This document shows positions 1 to 7,706 of a stretch of 64,000 nt of DNA, piece after piece. The notes below the pieces were generated by a model. The model saw only the letters and a list, made by a program, of their open reading frames with translations, did not search any database and was not told the DNA's origin. The translations under genes and the position numbers were made by a program. The number at the start of each line of letters is the position of its first letter. The stretch's first letter is position 1. The DNA is from Haloterrigena alkaliphila (lineage in GTDB: Archaea; Halobacteriota; Halobacteria; Halobacteriales; Natrialbaceae), in the NCBI RefSeq assembly GCF_017352155.2, contig NZ_CP071462.1, forward strand, positions 3,348,001-3,412,000, read 5' to 3'.

Positions 1-662
1 GATCCGCGGCCGTTGTCCGTCTTCGCGGCGGCGATTCCGGCGACGTGCGTGCCGTGTTGTTCGTCCTCGCTCGTCGGATACGGATCGCTGCCCGTGCCCG
101 CGAGGTTCTCGCCGACGCGGTCGTCGACGACGCCCTCGAGGTCGGGGTGATCGTACTGGACGCCCTGATCGACGGTGGCGATGAGGACGTCATCGCTGCC
201 GAGCGTGGTCTCCCAGGCGGTCTCGCAGCCGATCGCCTGCGGGGCGTTCTGGGCCTCGTAGTAGGAGTCGTCGGGTTCGACGAACGACTGGAGGGTCGCG
301 TTCCGCTCGACGTACTCGACGTGGGGGGAGTTTCTGATCGCGTCGACGAACTGCTTGCGGGCGTGGGCGGGGACGTCCGAGGGGACGGCGACGGTCGCGT
401 AGCTGATCGCCTCGTTGGTGTGGACGACCTCGACGTGGCCGGGGACCGCCGCGCGGGCCTCGCCCGGCAGGTCGGCGACCGTCGGCGAGATGCCGACGAT
501 CAGTTCGTCCGTCTTCGGACCCGGCTCGCGGCCGGGTGACGCGCTGGCGACGCCGGTCGAACCGACGAGTCCGCCCGCGACCAGGGCTCCGGCGCCGGAG
601 AGGAATCGCCGCCGATCGTACGTATCGTTCGTCGTCTCGTCTCGGGGACCGTTCTGAGGCAT
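1..662 (-). CDS. Halolysin-like subtilisin-family serine protease, 5' part only
   Basis: Secreted S8-family protease, cut by the left edge of the window; 220 residues are visible. The N-terminus has a twin-arginine signal (DRRRFLSG, residues 16-23) followed by a hydrophobic Ala/Gly stretch ending near ASA at 39-41, so Tat export is expected, as is usual for halolysins. Residues about 50-125 resemble an inhibitor-type propeptide. The catalytic Asp (VDQGVQYDHPDL, Asp165) and His (HGTHVAGIAAA, His203) are present; the Ser lies beyond the edge. The ATG at 662 was chosen because the Tat motif follows within 20 residues. Family call is firm; the exact subfamily is inferred from the halolysin-like D and H blocks. 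Confidence 0.9.
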   Translation of the reverse strand, partial: MPQNGPRDETTNDTYDRRRFLSGAGALVAGGLVGSTGVASASPGREPGPKTDELIVGISPTVADLPGEARAAVPGHVEVVHTNEAISYATVAVPSDVPAHARKQFVDAIRNSPHVEYVERNATLQSFVEPDDSYYEAQNAPQAIGCETAWETTLGSDDVLIATVDQGVQYDHPDLEGVVDDRVGENLAGTGSDPYPTSEDEQHGTHVAGIAAAKTDNGRG

Positions 663-1117
663 GGGGTGACAGTCATCATTACCTGAAATTAGTAAACTCT
701 TATCGAACTGTGGAACATTTATTCAGAATGATATCGGAAGAGTTCCGACCGAATAAAACCGGGTGCGCTGATAAGGAGTGAACGTGTACAGGCAGTCGGT
801 TAGGTGGCCCGTCTAACCGGGAACAACTACTCGGCCGTTGGCGTCGTGTCGGCGTCGGTCGCCCGTGACGGCGAGGACGACGGGCGCGTCCGCGGTCTCG
901 GTCGTCGCGTCACTCGCCGGCGCGGTCGCCGGCGGTCGCTCGAGTTCGGGTGGTCGGACTGGTGGCTCTGATCGACGACGGCGATACGCACGGAACTCCG
1001 TCCCGACCAGAGAGACCGTTATTCGAGTTCGTTGCCGTTTCGGCCCGCCGATCCGATTTCGCGGTCGCCTCGTTCCGATCCGTCACACCTATCTCGCGGC
1101 CCCAAAAACGATACTGC
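663..1117. other. Intergenic region without a supported gene
   Basis: 455 bases between the divergent protease and NYN gene. The part next to the protease (about 670-775) is AT-rich and probably holds its promoter. The remainder is GC-rich, open in several frames but with Arg/Ser-rich, non-protein-like translations on both strands. I see no RNA gene or repeat. Confidence 0.5.
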
Positions 1118-1588
1118 ATGTTCGACCGCGTTCGCGCTCGTCTCGTCCGCCTCGTCGGTCCGGACCCCGAGACGGAGCCGACGGTGGGGCTGTTCGTCGA
1201 CGGGCCGAACGTCTTCCGCGACGAGTTCGACGTCGACCTGAACGATCTCCGGGACGCCGCGCGCGAGCTGGGCCGGGTCGGCGTCATCCGGCTCTACCTC
1301 GACGAACACGCCACCCCCGGGCTCATTCAGGCCGCCGAGGCACGCGGCTTCGAGGTGATCGTCACCAGCGGCGACGTCGACGTCAAACTCGCCGTCGACG
1401 CGACCGCGTTAGCCGGCGACGGGACCATCGACCGACTGGCCGTCGCCTCCCGAGATACCGACTTCAAGCCCGTCCTCGAGTACGCGGGCACCGTCGGCGT
1501 CGAGACGATCGCGATCGCCCCCGGCTCCCACGGTCGCTCGGACGCGCTCCAGAACGCGGCCGACGAGGCGATCACGCTGGGCTCCTGA
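1118..1588 (+). CDS. NYN-domain (PIN-like) putative nuclease, TIGR00288-type
   Basis: 156-residue protein of the archaeal NYN family, a PIN-like nuclease fold. FVDGPN (residues 26-31, Asp28) is the signature first acidic motif; SGDVDVKLAVDA (85-95) and SRDTDF (111-116) supply further conserved acidic residues for a metal site. Start taken at the ATG at 1118, directly before MFDRVRARL. The frame is open further upstream (to 950), but the extra sequence is Arg-rich and lies where a promoter is expected. The role is probably RNA cleavage or processing, but the substrate cannot be told from sequence. The next gene, a small zinc-ribbon protein, lies about 100 bases downstream on the same strand. 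Confidence 0.85.
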   Translation: MFDRVRARLVRLVGPDPETEPTVGLFVDGPNVFRDEFDVDLNDLRDAARELGRVGVIRLYLDEHATPGLIQAAEARGFEVIVTSGDVDVKLAVDATALAGDGTIDRLAVASRDTDFKPVLEYAGTVGVETIAIAPGSHGRSDALQNAADEAITLGS

Positions 1589-1686
1589 CGTCCCAGACCA
1601 CGGACGCACGCGACGACGAGTCGGCGGCCGCCACCCTTGCGAGTCACTCCCACACGCTTAATCGCCCCTGTCTCGTTGATGGCTCC

Positions 1687-1935
1687 ATGAATCACAGAAC
1701 CCGCTCGACGCCCGCGAGAGGTAGGCGCGTGCGCTCGAACCGACTCCGGGATCTCGAGGACCGACTCGCAAATACCGAGCGACGCATCGAGCGACTGGAG
1801 AACACGCTGAAAGGCGTCGTCAGGGAGTTCGAAGACGTCTCGATCGGCGGGCCGTGCAAGTGCGGCGAGAGCCTGTTGATCGTTCGCCATCGGACGATCT
1901 ACTGCCCGAGCTGTCGGTATCGACGGACGATATAA
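1687..1935 (+). CDS. Small zinc-ribbon protein with coiled-coil helix
   Basis: 82-residue protein. Residues 18-50 (SNRLRDLEDRLANTERRIER onward) have the heptad-like Leu/charge pattern of a coiled coil. The C-terminal part carries CxC (Cys57, Cys59) and CPSC (Cys73, Cys76), a one-metal zinc ribbon followed by a basic tail (RYRRTI). The ATG at 1687 is used; a longer open frame upstream overlaps the NYN gene and is a shadow. Basic N- and C-termini are unusual for a halophile and suggest nucleic-acid binding. Function unknown. Confidence 0.65.
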   Translation: MNHRTRSTPARGRRVRSNRLRDLEDRLANTERRIERLENTLKGVVREFEDVSIGGPCKCGESLLIVRHRTIYCPSCRYRRTI

Positions 1936-2034
1936 CCCCGGCGGTCGCGCGGGTCTCGCTCGCGGCCGCCTCGTGACTCGAGTCAGACGTCGGAAGTCGG
2001 AGAGTTTTCCCGCGTGGCCCGCCCACTGGCGCGT

Positions 2035-2886
2035 ATGATCGACGACGAGACGCCGGTGCTGGACGACCACCTCCACCTGGATCCGGACAACCACCGCGGT
2101 ATCGACGCCGTCCGCGACTTCGCCCACCTCGGCGGCACCCACCTCCTCGTCGTGAACAAGCCCTCGTGGCACCTCGGAGTCGAAGCCGAGACGGGCGAGG
2201 ACTTCCGAGCGGTCTTCGAGCGGACCATCGAAATCGTCGAGGAGGCCTCGAGCGAACTCGACGGTCGCGCGTGGCCCGTGCTGGGCGTCCACCCGGGACT
2301 GATCTCGCGGCTCGTCGACGACCGCGGCTTCGCGCCCGAGGAGGCGCGCGACCTCATGCAGGCGGGAATCGACGTCGCCGCGGAGTACGTCGAATCGGGT
2401 GAGGCGCTGGCGCTGAAGTCGGGACGGCCCCACTACGAGGTCGACGACGCCGTCTGGGACGCCTCGAACGCGGTCATGCGCCGGGCCTTCGAGCACGGTG
2501 CGGACCTCGACTGCGCGGTACAACTGCACGCCGAGGCCAGCGAGGACATGACCGAGGTGGCGGAGTGGGCCGAGGCGGCCGGACTCCCCGCACACAGGGT
2601 AGTCAAACACTACGCGAGCGGTCGTCTCGAGGGACCGACCCCGAGCGTCATGAGCGAGAAAGACCGCCTCGAGACGGCCGCCGAGCGGGGCGAGCCGTTC
2701 CTGATGGAGACCGACTACGTCGACGATCCGGACCGTCCCGGCGCCGTACTGGGACCCAAGACGGTCCCGCGGCGGGTCCGGTGGCTGCTCGAGAACGGCC
2801 GCGACGAGGCGGTCCGCATCGCCCACGTCGAGACGCCCGAGCGCGTGTACGGAATCGACACGGAAGGGACCCTCGAGCGTGCCTAA
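2035..2886 (+). CDS. TatD-related metal-dependent hydrolase (COG1831-like)
   Basis: 283-residue TIM-barrel amidohydrolase-superfamily protein. The N-terminal HxH metal motif is clear (DDHLHLDPDN, His12 and His14), and later blocks QLHAEAS, VKHYASG and METDYVDD supply the expected His and terminal Asp ligands. The ATG at 2035 begins MIDDETPVLDDHLHL; an upstream ATG at 2014 would add MARPLAR and is less likely because it lies within the leader. Known relatives are cytoplasmic hydrolases or nucleases of unsettled substrate. Stands alone between the zinc-ribbon gene and the DUF2150 gene. Confidence 0.85.
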   Translation: MIDDETPVLDDHLHLDPDNHRGIDAVRDFAHLGGTHLLVVNKPSWHLGVEAETGEDFRAVFERTIEIVEEASSELDGRAWPVLGVHPGLISRLVDDRGFAPEEARDLMQAGIDVAAEYVESGEALALKSGRPHYEVDDAVWDASNAVMRRAFEHGADLDCAVQLHAEASEDMTEVAEWAEAAGLPAHRVVKHYASGRLEGPTPSVMSEKDRLETAAERGEPFLMETDYVDDPDRPGAVLGPKTVPRRVRWLLENGRDEAVRIAHVETPERVYGIDTEGTLERA

Positions 2887-2960
2887 AGCTGCCGTTTCGC
2901 TCGAGTAAGATCGGCATAGAGTAGAGAAAGGCATTTCAAGCGGCCGGTGTAGGTGACTGT

Positions 2961-3542
2961 ATGAGCAATCCCCCGACCGAGTTCTACTCGGAGGAACGCT
3001 GGCAGAACTGGATCGACCGCATCAAAGACGAGGATATCGATCCGGAGGACGAATCGTCGGCGCGACTCCTGCTCAACCTGCAGGACGACACGGCGATCGC
3101 CATCGCGAAGATCGTCGCCGCCTACGACGACGGGGAACTCGAGCAGGAGGAGGCGCTCGCGGAGATCAACGACGTGCGCGAGATCGTGCTCGGCGAGGTC
3201 GACATCGAGGACGAGGAGAAACTGATCCTCGTCGACGGCGTCCAGACGAGTCTCGTCTGCGTCTTCTTCGCCGCCGAGGAGTTCATCGCGGGCGGCCCGC
3301 CGGAGGAGGGCAGCGTCGGCGACTACCTCGGCGCCGCGGCCGACGCCGAGGCCGAGGATGACCTCGATGCCGCGCTGGGCTACGCCGCGCAGGCGGGAAC
3401 GCTCATCATCGACGGCGAGAAACTCGACATGGCCGTCGCCGAGGACCTCGAGTACGGGCTGGTCACGGAGTGGATCAACGGACTCGATAGCCTCCAGAGC
3501 GCGATGAGCGATCCCGAAGTCGTCGAAGAGGACGAGGACTGA
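2961..3542 (+). CDS. DUF2150 family protein
   Basis: 193-residue very acidic protein with an N-terminal block FYSEERWQNWIDRIKDEDI typical of the haloarchaeal DUF2150 family. No signal peptide or membrane segment and no catalytic motif. The central part (LILVDGVQTSLVCVFFAAEE) is the only hydrophobic stretch. Function unknown. Assignment to DUF2150 is from recall of the family pattern. Confidence 0.8.
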   Translation: MSNPPTEFYSEERWQNWIDRIKDEDIDPEDESSARLLLNLQDDTAIAIAKIVAAYDDGELEQEEALAEINDVREIVLGEVDIEDEEKLILVDGVQTSLVCVFFAAEEFIAGGPPEEGSVGDYLGAAADAEAEDDLDAALGYAAQAGTLIIDGEKLDMAVAEDLEYGLVTEWINGLDSLQSAMSDPEVVEEDED

Positions 3543-3761
3543 CGCCCGCCCCGGCGGCCCGCCGTTCGGGTCGCCGTGCGGACTGCGTCCGCCGAGTAGG
3601 AGTGGCTATCGGGGGTCCGAACCCGCGACTGCGATCCGAGACGGGTTCTCGAGGACGACGAACGACGCCGAACCGGCAGGTGCCCGCTCGTCGCAGGTGC
3701 CGACAGACGTTTCCGCTCCCCCAAACGGTTTAACGCTCCTAATTATATCTAATTACACCAC

Positions 3762-4733
3762 ATGAGCGATAACTTCCCCGACTACGTCGACGTCGACTAC
3801 GACGACGGTGACGGCGAAGATCCCGAGGACTATCCCCACATTCAGGACAAGATCGAGAAGGCCATCGAGGTCACCCGCGAGGGCTTAGAGGAGTACGAGA
3901 ACCCGGCCGTGATGTGGACCGGCGGCAAGGACTCGACGCTCACGCTGTACTTCATCAAGGAGGTCGCCGACCGCTTCGATCTCGAGGTACCGCCCGCGGT
4001 CTTCATCGACCACTACCAGCACTTCGACGAGATCCACGACTTCGTCGACCACTGGGCCGACGAGTGGGACCTCGAGGTCATCTACGCGCGCAACGAGGAC
4101 GTCGGCGACTACGTCGACGAGCACGGGTTCGAGCCCGGCGACGAGATCGAGATCGACGAGCTCTCCGAGCACAACCAGCACCACGTCGAGAACATCCTCG
4201 AGTACGAGGAGGACACGTTCCCGTTCCTGCTGGACACCTACGTCGGCAACCACCTGCTGAAGACGGTCGCGCTCAACGACGCGCTCGAGGAGTACGACAT
4301 CGACGGCGTCATTAGCGGCGTCCGCTGGGACGAACAGGAGGCCCGCGCCGACGAGACGTTCTTCTCGCCGCGCCACGATCCCGACATCTACCCGCCCCAC
4401 GACCGCATCCAGCCCATTCTGCAGTTCGACGAGGCCGCGGTCTGGGAGGCCTTCTGGAACTTCGTGGTGCCGGACACGGTCGAGAACTTCCCCGAGGAGG
4501 GCTACGTGCCCCAGTCCGACGACGACCTCCCCGAGGGCGTCGAACAGGAGGACGTCCCGATTTCGCCGAAGTACTTCGCCGGCTTCCGCTCGCTGGGCAG
4601 CGAAGTCAGCACCGAGAAGAGCGACGAGGACCCCGCGTGGCTGCAGGACCTCGAGGGAACGACCGAGCGCGCGGGCCGCGCCCAGGACAAGGAGGACCTG
4701 ATGGAGCGCCTGCGCGATCTCGGCTACATGTAG
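3762..4733 (+). CDS. PP-loop ATP-pyrophosphatase / PAPS-reductase family protein
   Basis: 323-residue adenine-nucleotide alpha-hydrolase. The PP-loop MWTGGKDSTLTLYFIKEVAD is at about residues 51-70 (TGGKDS 53-58), and SGVRWDEQEARADETFFS plus HPFxxI-like block RIQPILQF match the phosphoadenosine phosphosulfate reductase superfamily. Such haloarchaeal proteins may be sulfate/thiol-activating enzymes rather than true PAPS reductases; the C-terminal KYFAGFRSLGSE block is typical of the reductase group. The TATA-like AATTATATCTAATTA stretch at about 3739-3753, shortly before the ATG, suggests a leaderless or short-leader transcript. Confidence 0.85.
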   Translation: MSDNFPDYVDVDYDDGDGEDPEDYPHIQDKIEKAIEVTREGLEEYENPAVMWTGGKDSTLTLYFIKEVADRFDLEVPPAVFIDHYQHFDEIHDFVDHWADEWDLEVIYARNEDVGDYVDEHGFEPGDEIEIDELSEHNQHHVENILEYEEDTFPFLLDTYVGNHLLKTVALNDALEEYDIDGVISGVRWDEQEARADETFFSPRHDPDIYPPHDRIQPILQFDEAAVWEAFWNFVVPDTVENFPEEGYVPQSDDDLPEGVEQEDVPISPKYFAGFRSLGSEVSTEKSDEDPAWLQDLEGTTERAGRAQDKEDLMERLRDLGYM

Positions 4734-4832
4734 GCCGCGCGTCGATCGCGTTCGAATCCCGCCGCGGTTTTTCGTCACTGTCCCGCCCTCGAGCGGTCGC
4801 GCCGTCGCGCTCGAGGCGTTCGTCCGCGTCGG

Positions 4833-5024
4833 TCACCGCGTCGCGCGGTACTGCCCGTACAGGACGCCGATCCCGAGCATGATCGCGCCGAAGACGATCA
4901 TCGACGGGGCGACCATCATCAGCACGGTCTCGGTCGTCATCATGGGTGCGGCGATCAGTCCGCCGACGCCGACGACGATCACGGCGACGAATGCGACTGC
5001 GGTCGTCAGTTCGTTGAACTCCAT
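4833..5024 (-). CDS. Small two-helix membrane protein
   Basis: 63 residues with two predicted transmembrane helices (about 8-27 and 35-56) separated by PMMTTET, ending in a short basic tail YRATR. Small proteins of this shape are widespread in haloarchaea without assigned function. Convergent with the PP-loop gene. Confidence 0.7.
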   Translation of the reverse strand: MEFNELTTAVAFVAVIVVGVGGLIAAPMMTTETVLMMVAPSMIVFGAIMLGIGVLYGQYRATR

Positions 5025-5170
5025 ACGCGAGGGTTAGGAGAGGGGTCCCTAATGGTCTCGGGAATCGGCAGCCCGTTTGCGATCGTGGAACCGAGCGTCG
5101 GTACGATGAATCCGGTATTCTGACTCGAGCAGAAAACGCGAAACTGGTATGTTCGATTCGTTCACGCCAT

Positions 5171-5437
5171 CTGCGCATGGAACACTTTCAGCATCCGCGA
5201 GCGACGTGAGCGGTTCACCGACAGCGAGGCCGAAGGCCGAGCCGTCGGCCTTTTTCATCGAAGTCCGCGAGAGCGTCGCTCTCGCGGGCCCATCAGAAAT
5301 CTTCGATTTCTGAGGACGTTTTTGCGCCCAGCGAGGGACGCTCCGCGTCCCTCGAGCCGTGTGAGCGGACTCCGTCCGCGAACAGAGAGTGGTTCGCCGT
5401 GGCGAACCCGAGGCGGAAAAAGTTCGTTCTCTGTACT
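5171..5437. repeat. Hairpin-chain dispersed repeat, copy A (267 bp)
   Basis: Non-coding element matched over its full 267 bases, in inverted orientation, by 34938-35204; I count three mismatches, all near the left end. It is a chain of short perfect hairpins with two- to four-base loops: GGCCGA/TCGGCC, CCGCGAGAGC/GCTCTCGCGG, TCAGAAATC/GATTTCTGA, GAGGGACGC/GCGTCCCTC, GCGGAC/GTCCGC and GGTTCGCC/GGCGAACC. Such spacing suggests a structured RNA or a mobile palindromic element. No protein is supported in it; the frames that read through are palindrome artefacts. Confidence 0.85.
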
Positions 5438-5450
5438 GAACAGCAACTAC
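5431..5450 (-). repeat. 20-nt motif at the edge of repeat copy A
   Basis: On the minus strand this reads GTAGTTGCTGTTCAGTACAG and overlaps the right end of copy A. The same motif, with one or two changes, lies at 35207-35226, 53891-53910 and 54059-54078, always touching one of the hairpin repeats. It may be an element end or an integration target. Confidence 0.7.
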
Positions 5451-5764
5451 ACGTACGAAAGGACCGACGCTTCGATTGGAGCGGCGGGTGAAACGAAGCG
5501 ACCTGCTATCGTGGTAACGGTGAGTCGCCACGCCCTCCCCAGCCGATTCGCTCGCTCCGTCGTCGCTCGCTCATCCCTCGCGCAGTTCCGTCGGAGCCCC
5601 TCGCTATCGCTCGGTCCTCCGCCAGCGCGCGCCACTGTATGCCGGTTCCTCGACCGAGCGTGGTCCGTTCTCAGCCCATACCGAACCCGAGTTCCACGGA
5701 TCGTTCTGAACGGAGAATCCTTGTGACGATCTACTGGAAAAGCGTGGCGGCCGCGTTCGGATCG
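5451..5764. other. Intergenic stretch beside repeat A, no gene seen
   Basis: 314 bases, rich in CTCGCTC-type simple sequence (5545-5640), which often accompanies haloarchaeal dispersed repeats. I see no credible reading frame or RNA gene. Confidence 0.5.
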
Positions 5765-6535
5765 TTACTCCGACGGACGAACCAGGTTCGCCAATGCGAC
5801 GACGATGCCGAGGAACCAGCCAAGCGGGATCGAGATGCCGAGCCACATCGCGGCGTAGGCGGCTCCCTCGAGCTGGTAGTTCGAGCGCAGGAACTCGTTG
5901 ACGCCGCCGACGGTCAGGACGTTGTCGAGCGCCCACGCGGCGAACTCGTAGCTGGGCTCGAGGATGTAAGGATGCAGCGACGGCGTCACCAGCGCGGCGA
6001 CGACCGGCGGGAGGAACAGCGCCGTCATCGCTAGCGGGTACGCGAAGACGACCGTCACGGCTCGGCCGCCCTTCTTGGTGCACGCCGCGGCGAGTGCGGT
6101 CGACAGCGTCGCGACGCCGCTGGCTGCGGCGACCGCGAGGACCGAGTTCAGGGGGATGTCGACCTGTTCCATGTACGACATCGCCCCCCAGGCGAGCGTC
6201 AGCAGGCCCCAGCCGAGCAGCGCGGTGCCGGTGACGCCGACGATGCCGAGGCGGGTGCGCGTCGAGTCGAGTTTCGCCGCGTAGAAGCGGGTCGCGAGTC
6301 CGACGACGGTGAGTGGGTAGAGGAGCAGCAGGCCGAAGAGACCGAGGATACTCCAGGTGTGGTAGCCGATCGTCTGGGGGAGGGTCTCGGGCTTCCACTT
6401 TCCCATGACGGAGTGGCCGCGGCCACGCTGGCGTGGAAAGACGAGTTCCATCCACGCACCGTGTAACCGCTGTACGTCGGCCTTGACCGCGCCGACGAAC
6501 CCACCGCCGCCACGTTGTCGTGAGCGGGTGGACAT
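5765..6535 (-). CDS. Polytopic membrane protein, YIP1-like
   Basis: 256 residues with about six transmembrane segments (near 58-80, 96-116, 127-150, 158-185, 200-215 and 232-250) after an N-terminal soluble segment rich in Arg/Gly (STRSRQRGGGGF). The N-terminal VGAVKADVQRLHGAWMELVFP followed by a membrane core resembles archaeal Yip1-domain proteins, but that assignment is weak. No transport or catalytic motif seen. Confidence 0.65.
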   Translation of the reverse strand: MSTRSRQRGGGGFVGAVKADVQRLHGAWMELVFPRQRGRGHSVMGKWKPETLPQTIGYHTWSILGLFGLLLLYPLTVVGLATRFYAAKLDSTRTRLGIVGVTGTALLGWGLLTLAWGAMSYMEQVDIPLNSVLAVAAASGVATLSTALAAACTKKGGRAVTVVFAYPLAMTALFLPPVVAALVTPSLHPYILEPSYEFAAWALDNVLTVGGVNEFLRSNYQLEGAAYAAMWLGISIPLGWFLGIVVALANLVRPSE

Positions 6536-6739
6536 ACGCGAGCCAAAAAGCCGGGGTACCGTAAACTTTCCTGCTTTTCATCTTTCGATTACACTATCCA
6601 ATCTTGACATAATACGGCGATCGAAACCGATCACTCCCTTTGTCTCCGGCCGCAAACGGTTCCCACTCCGTCGTATTCGAGAAAAGAGCGTCCGCGTTCG
6701 AACGCGGAGACGGATCGTCACCGGGGCAACGAGACGCGA

Positions 6740-7582
6740 TCAGTTCCAGGGGGCGAAGTCCGGGTCGACCTCGCGGTTCGTCTCGTCGATACTATCGATC
6801 TTGTCGACGTCTTCTCGGTCGAGTTCGAGGGTCAGCGACTCCCAGTTGTCGCTGATGTGGTCCTCGCCGGTCGCCTTCGGGATGGTGGTGACGCCCTTCT
6901 CGCGAGCCCAGGCGAGGCTGATCTGCGCCTCGCTGACGCCGTGCTTCTCGGCAACCTCCTGAATCTCGGGCTGGTTGAACACCTCGCCGCGGGCGATCGG
7001 CGAGTAGGCGACGACCTCGACGCCGGCGTTCTCGCAGGCCTCGCGCAGGTCGGGCTGGGGAAGCAGCGGGTGGAGTTCGACCTGATTGGCCAGGATCGGC
7101 GCGTCGCAGATATCGACTGCCTCCTGAACCTGCTCGGGGAGGAAGTTGCTGATCCCGACGTTCTCGATCAGCCCCTCGTCGTACAGCTCCGAAAAGGCCG
7201 ACAGGGTCTCCTCGCCGTCGTACTCCCCGGCCGGCCAGTGGACGTACAGCAGGTCGACGTAGTCGACGCCGAGCCGATCGATGCTCTCGCGGGCCGTCTC
7301 GAGGACGTCCTCGCGCGCGAGATTCGAGATCCAGATCTTGGTCGCGAGGAAGACCTCCTCGCGGTCGACGTCGGCCGCGGCGATCCCCTCGCCGACGGCT
7401 TCCTCGTTGTCGTAGGCCTGCGCGGTATCGATGTGTCGGTACCCCGTCTCGAGGGCCGTCCGGACGCTCTCGGCGCACTGCTCGGGGTCGTCGTTCTGCC
7501 ACGTTCCGAGTCCGAGCATCGGCATGCCGCTGGCGGTCGGACACGTTCCCGGCGCCACTGATTCGGCGTCTTGCGTTCCCAT
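6740..7582 (-). CDS. Aldo/keto reductase
   Basis: 280-residue NADP-dependent oxidoreductase with the family's tetrad: Asp and Tyr in HIDTAQAYDNE (about 51-61), Lys in ATKIW, His in YVHWPAG. The NADPH-binding C-terminal part contains ITTIPK-type TTIPKATG. Length is normal for a single-domain TIM-barrel AKR. The start (MGTQDAESVAPG) fits the family, with GMPMLGLGTWQ at the usual distance. Substrate unknown; many relatives act on 2,5-diketogluconate or methylglyoxal-type carbonyls. Confidence 0.92.
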   Translation of the reverse strand: MGTQDAESVAPGTCPTASGMPMLGLGTWQNDDPEQCAESVRTALETGYRHIDTAQAYDNEEAVGEGIAAADVDREEVFLATKIWISNLAREDVLETARESIDRLGVDYVDLLYVHWPAGEYDGEETLSAFSELYDEGLIENVGISNFLPEQVQEAVDICDAPILANQVELHPLLPQPDLREACENAGVEVVAYSPIARGEVFNQPEIQEVAEKHGVSEAQISLAWAREKGVTTIPKATGEDHISDNWESLTLELDREDVDKIDSIDETNREVDPDFAPWN

Positions 7583-7706
7583 GTGCGATTCGTGGGCCAG
7601 CGAGCGAAAATGGGTTTGGGTTGCGGTGACCGGTTCGGGTTCCGGAACCGTCCCGCGATCCCGTTTCAGGGTAGCGGTGTCGCTATCGGTCGACGTCGTT
7701 CGGCGA

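Noticed and set aside
1327..2934. 535-codon minus-strand frame
   Set aside because: Shadow of the NYN, zinc-ribbon and TatD-like genes, low in protein-like features.
5255..5446. Open frame inside repeat copy A, also found inside copy B
   Set aside because: The frames arise from palindromes; the translations are not protein-like and differ in boundary between copies.
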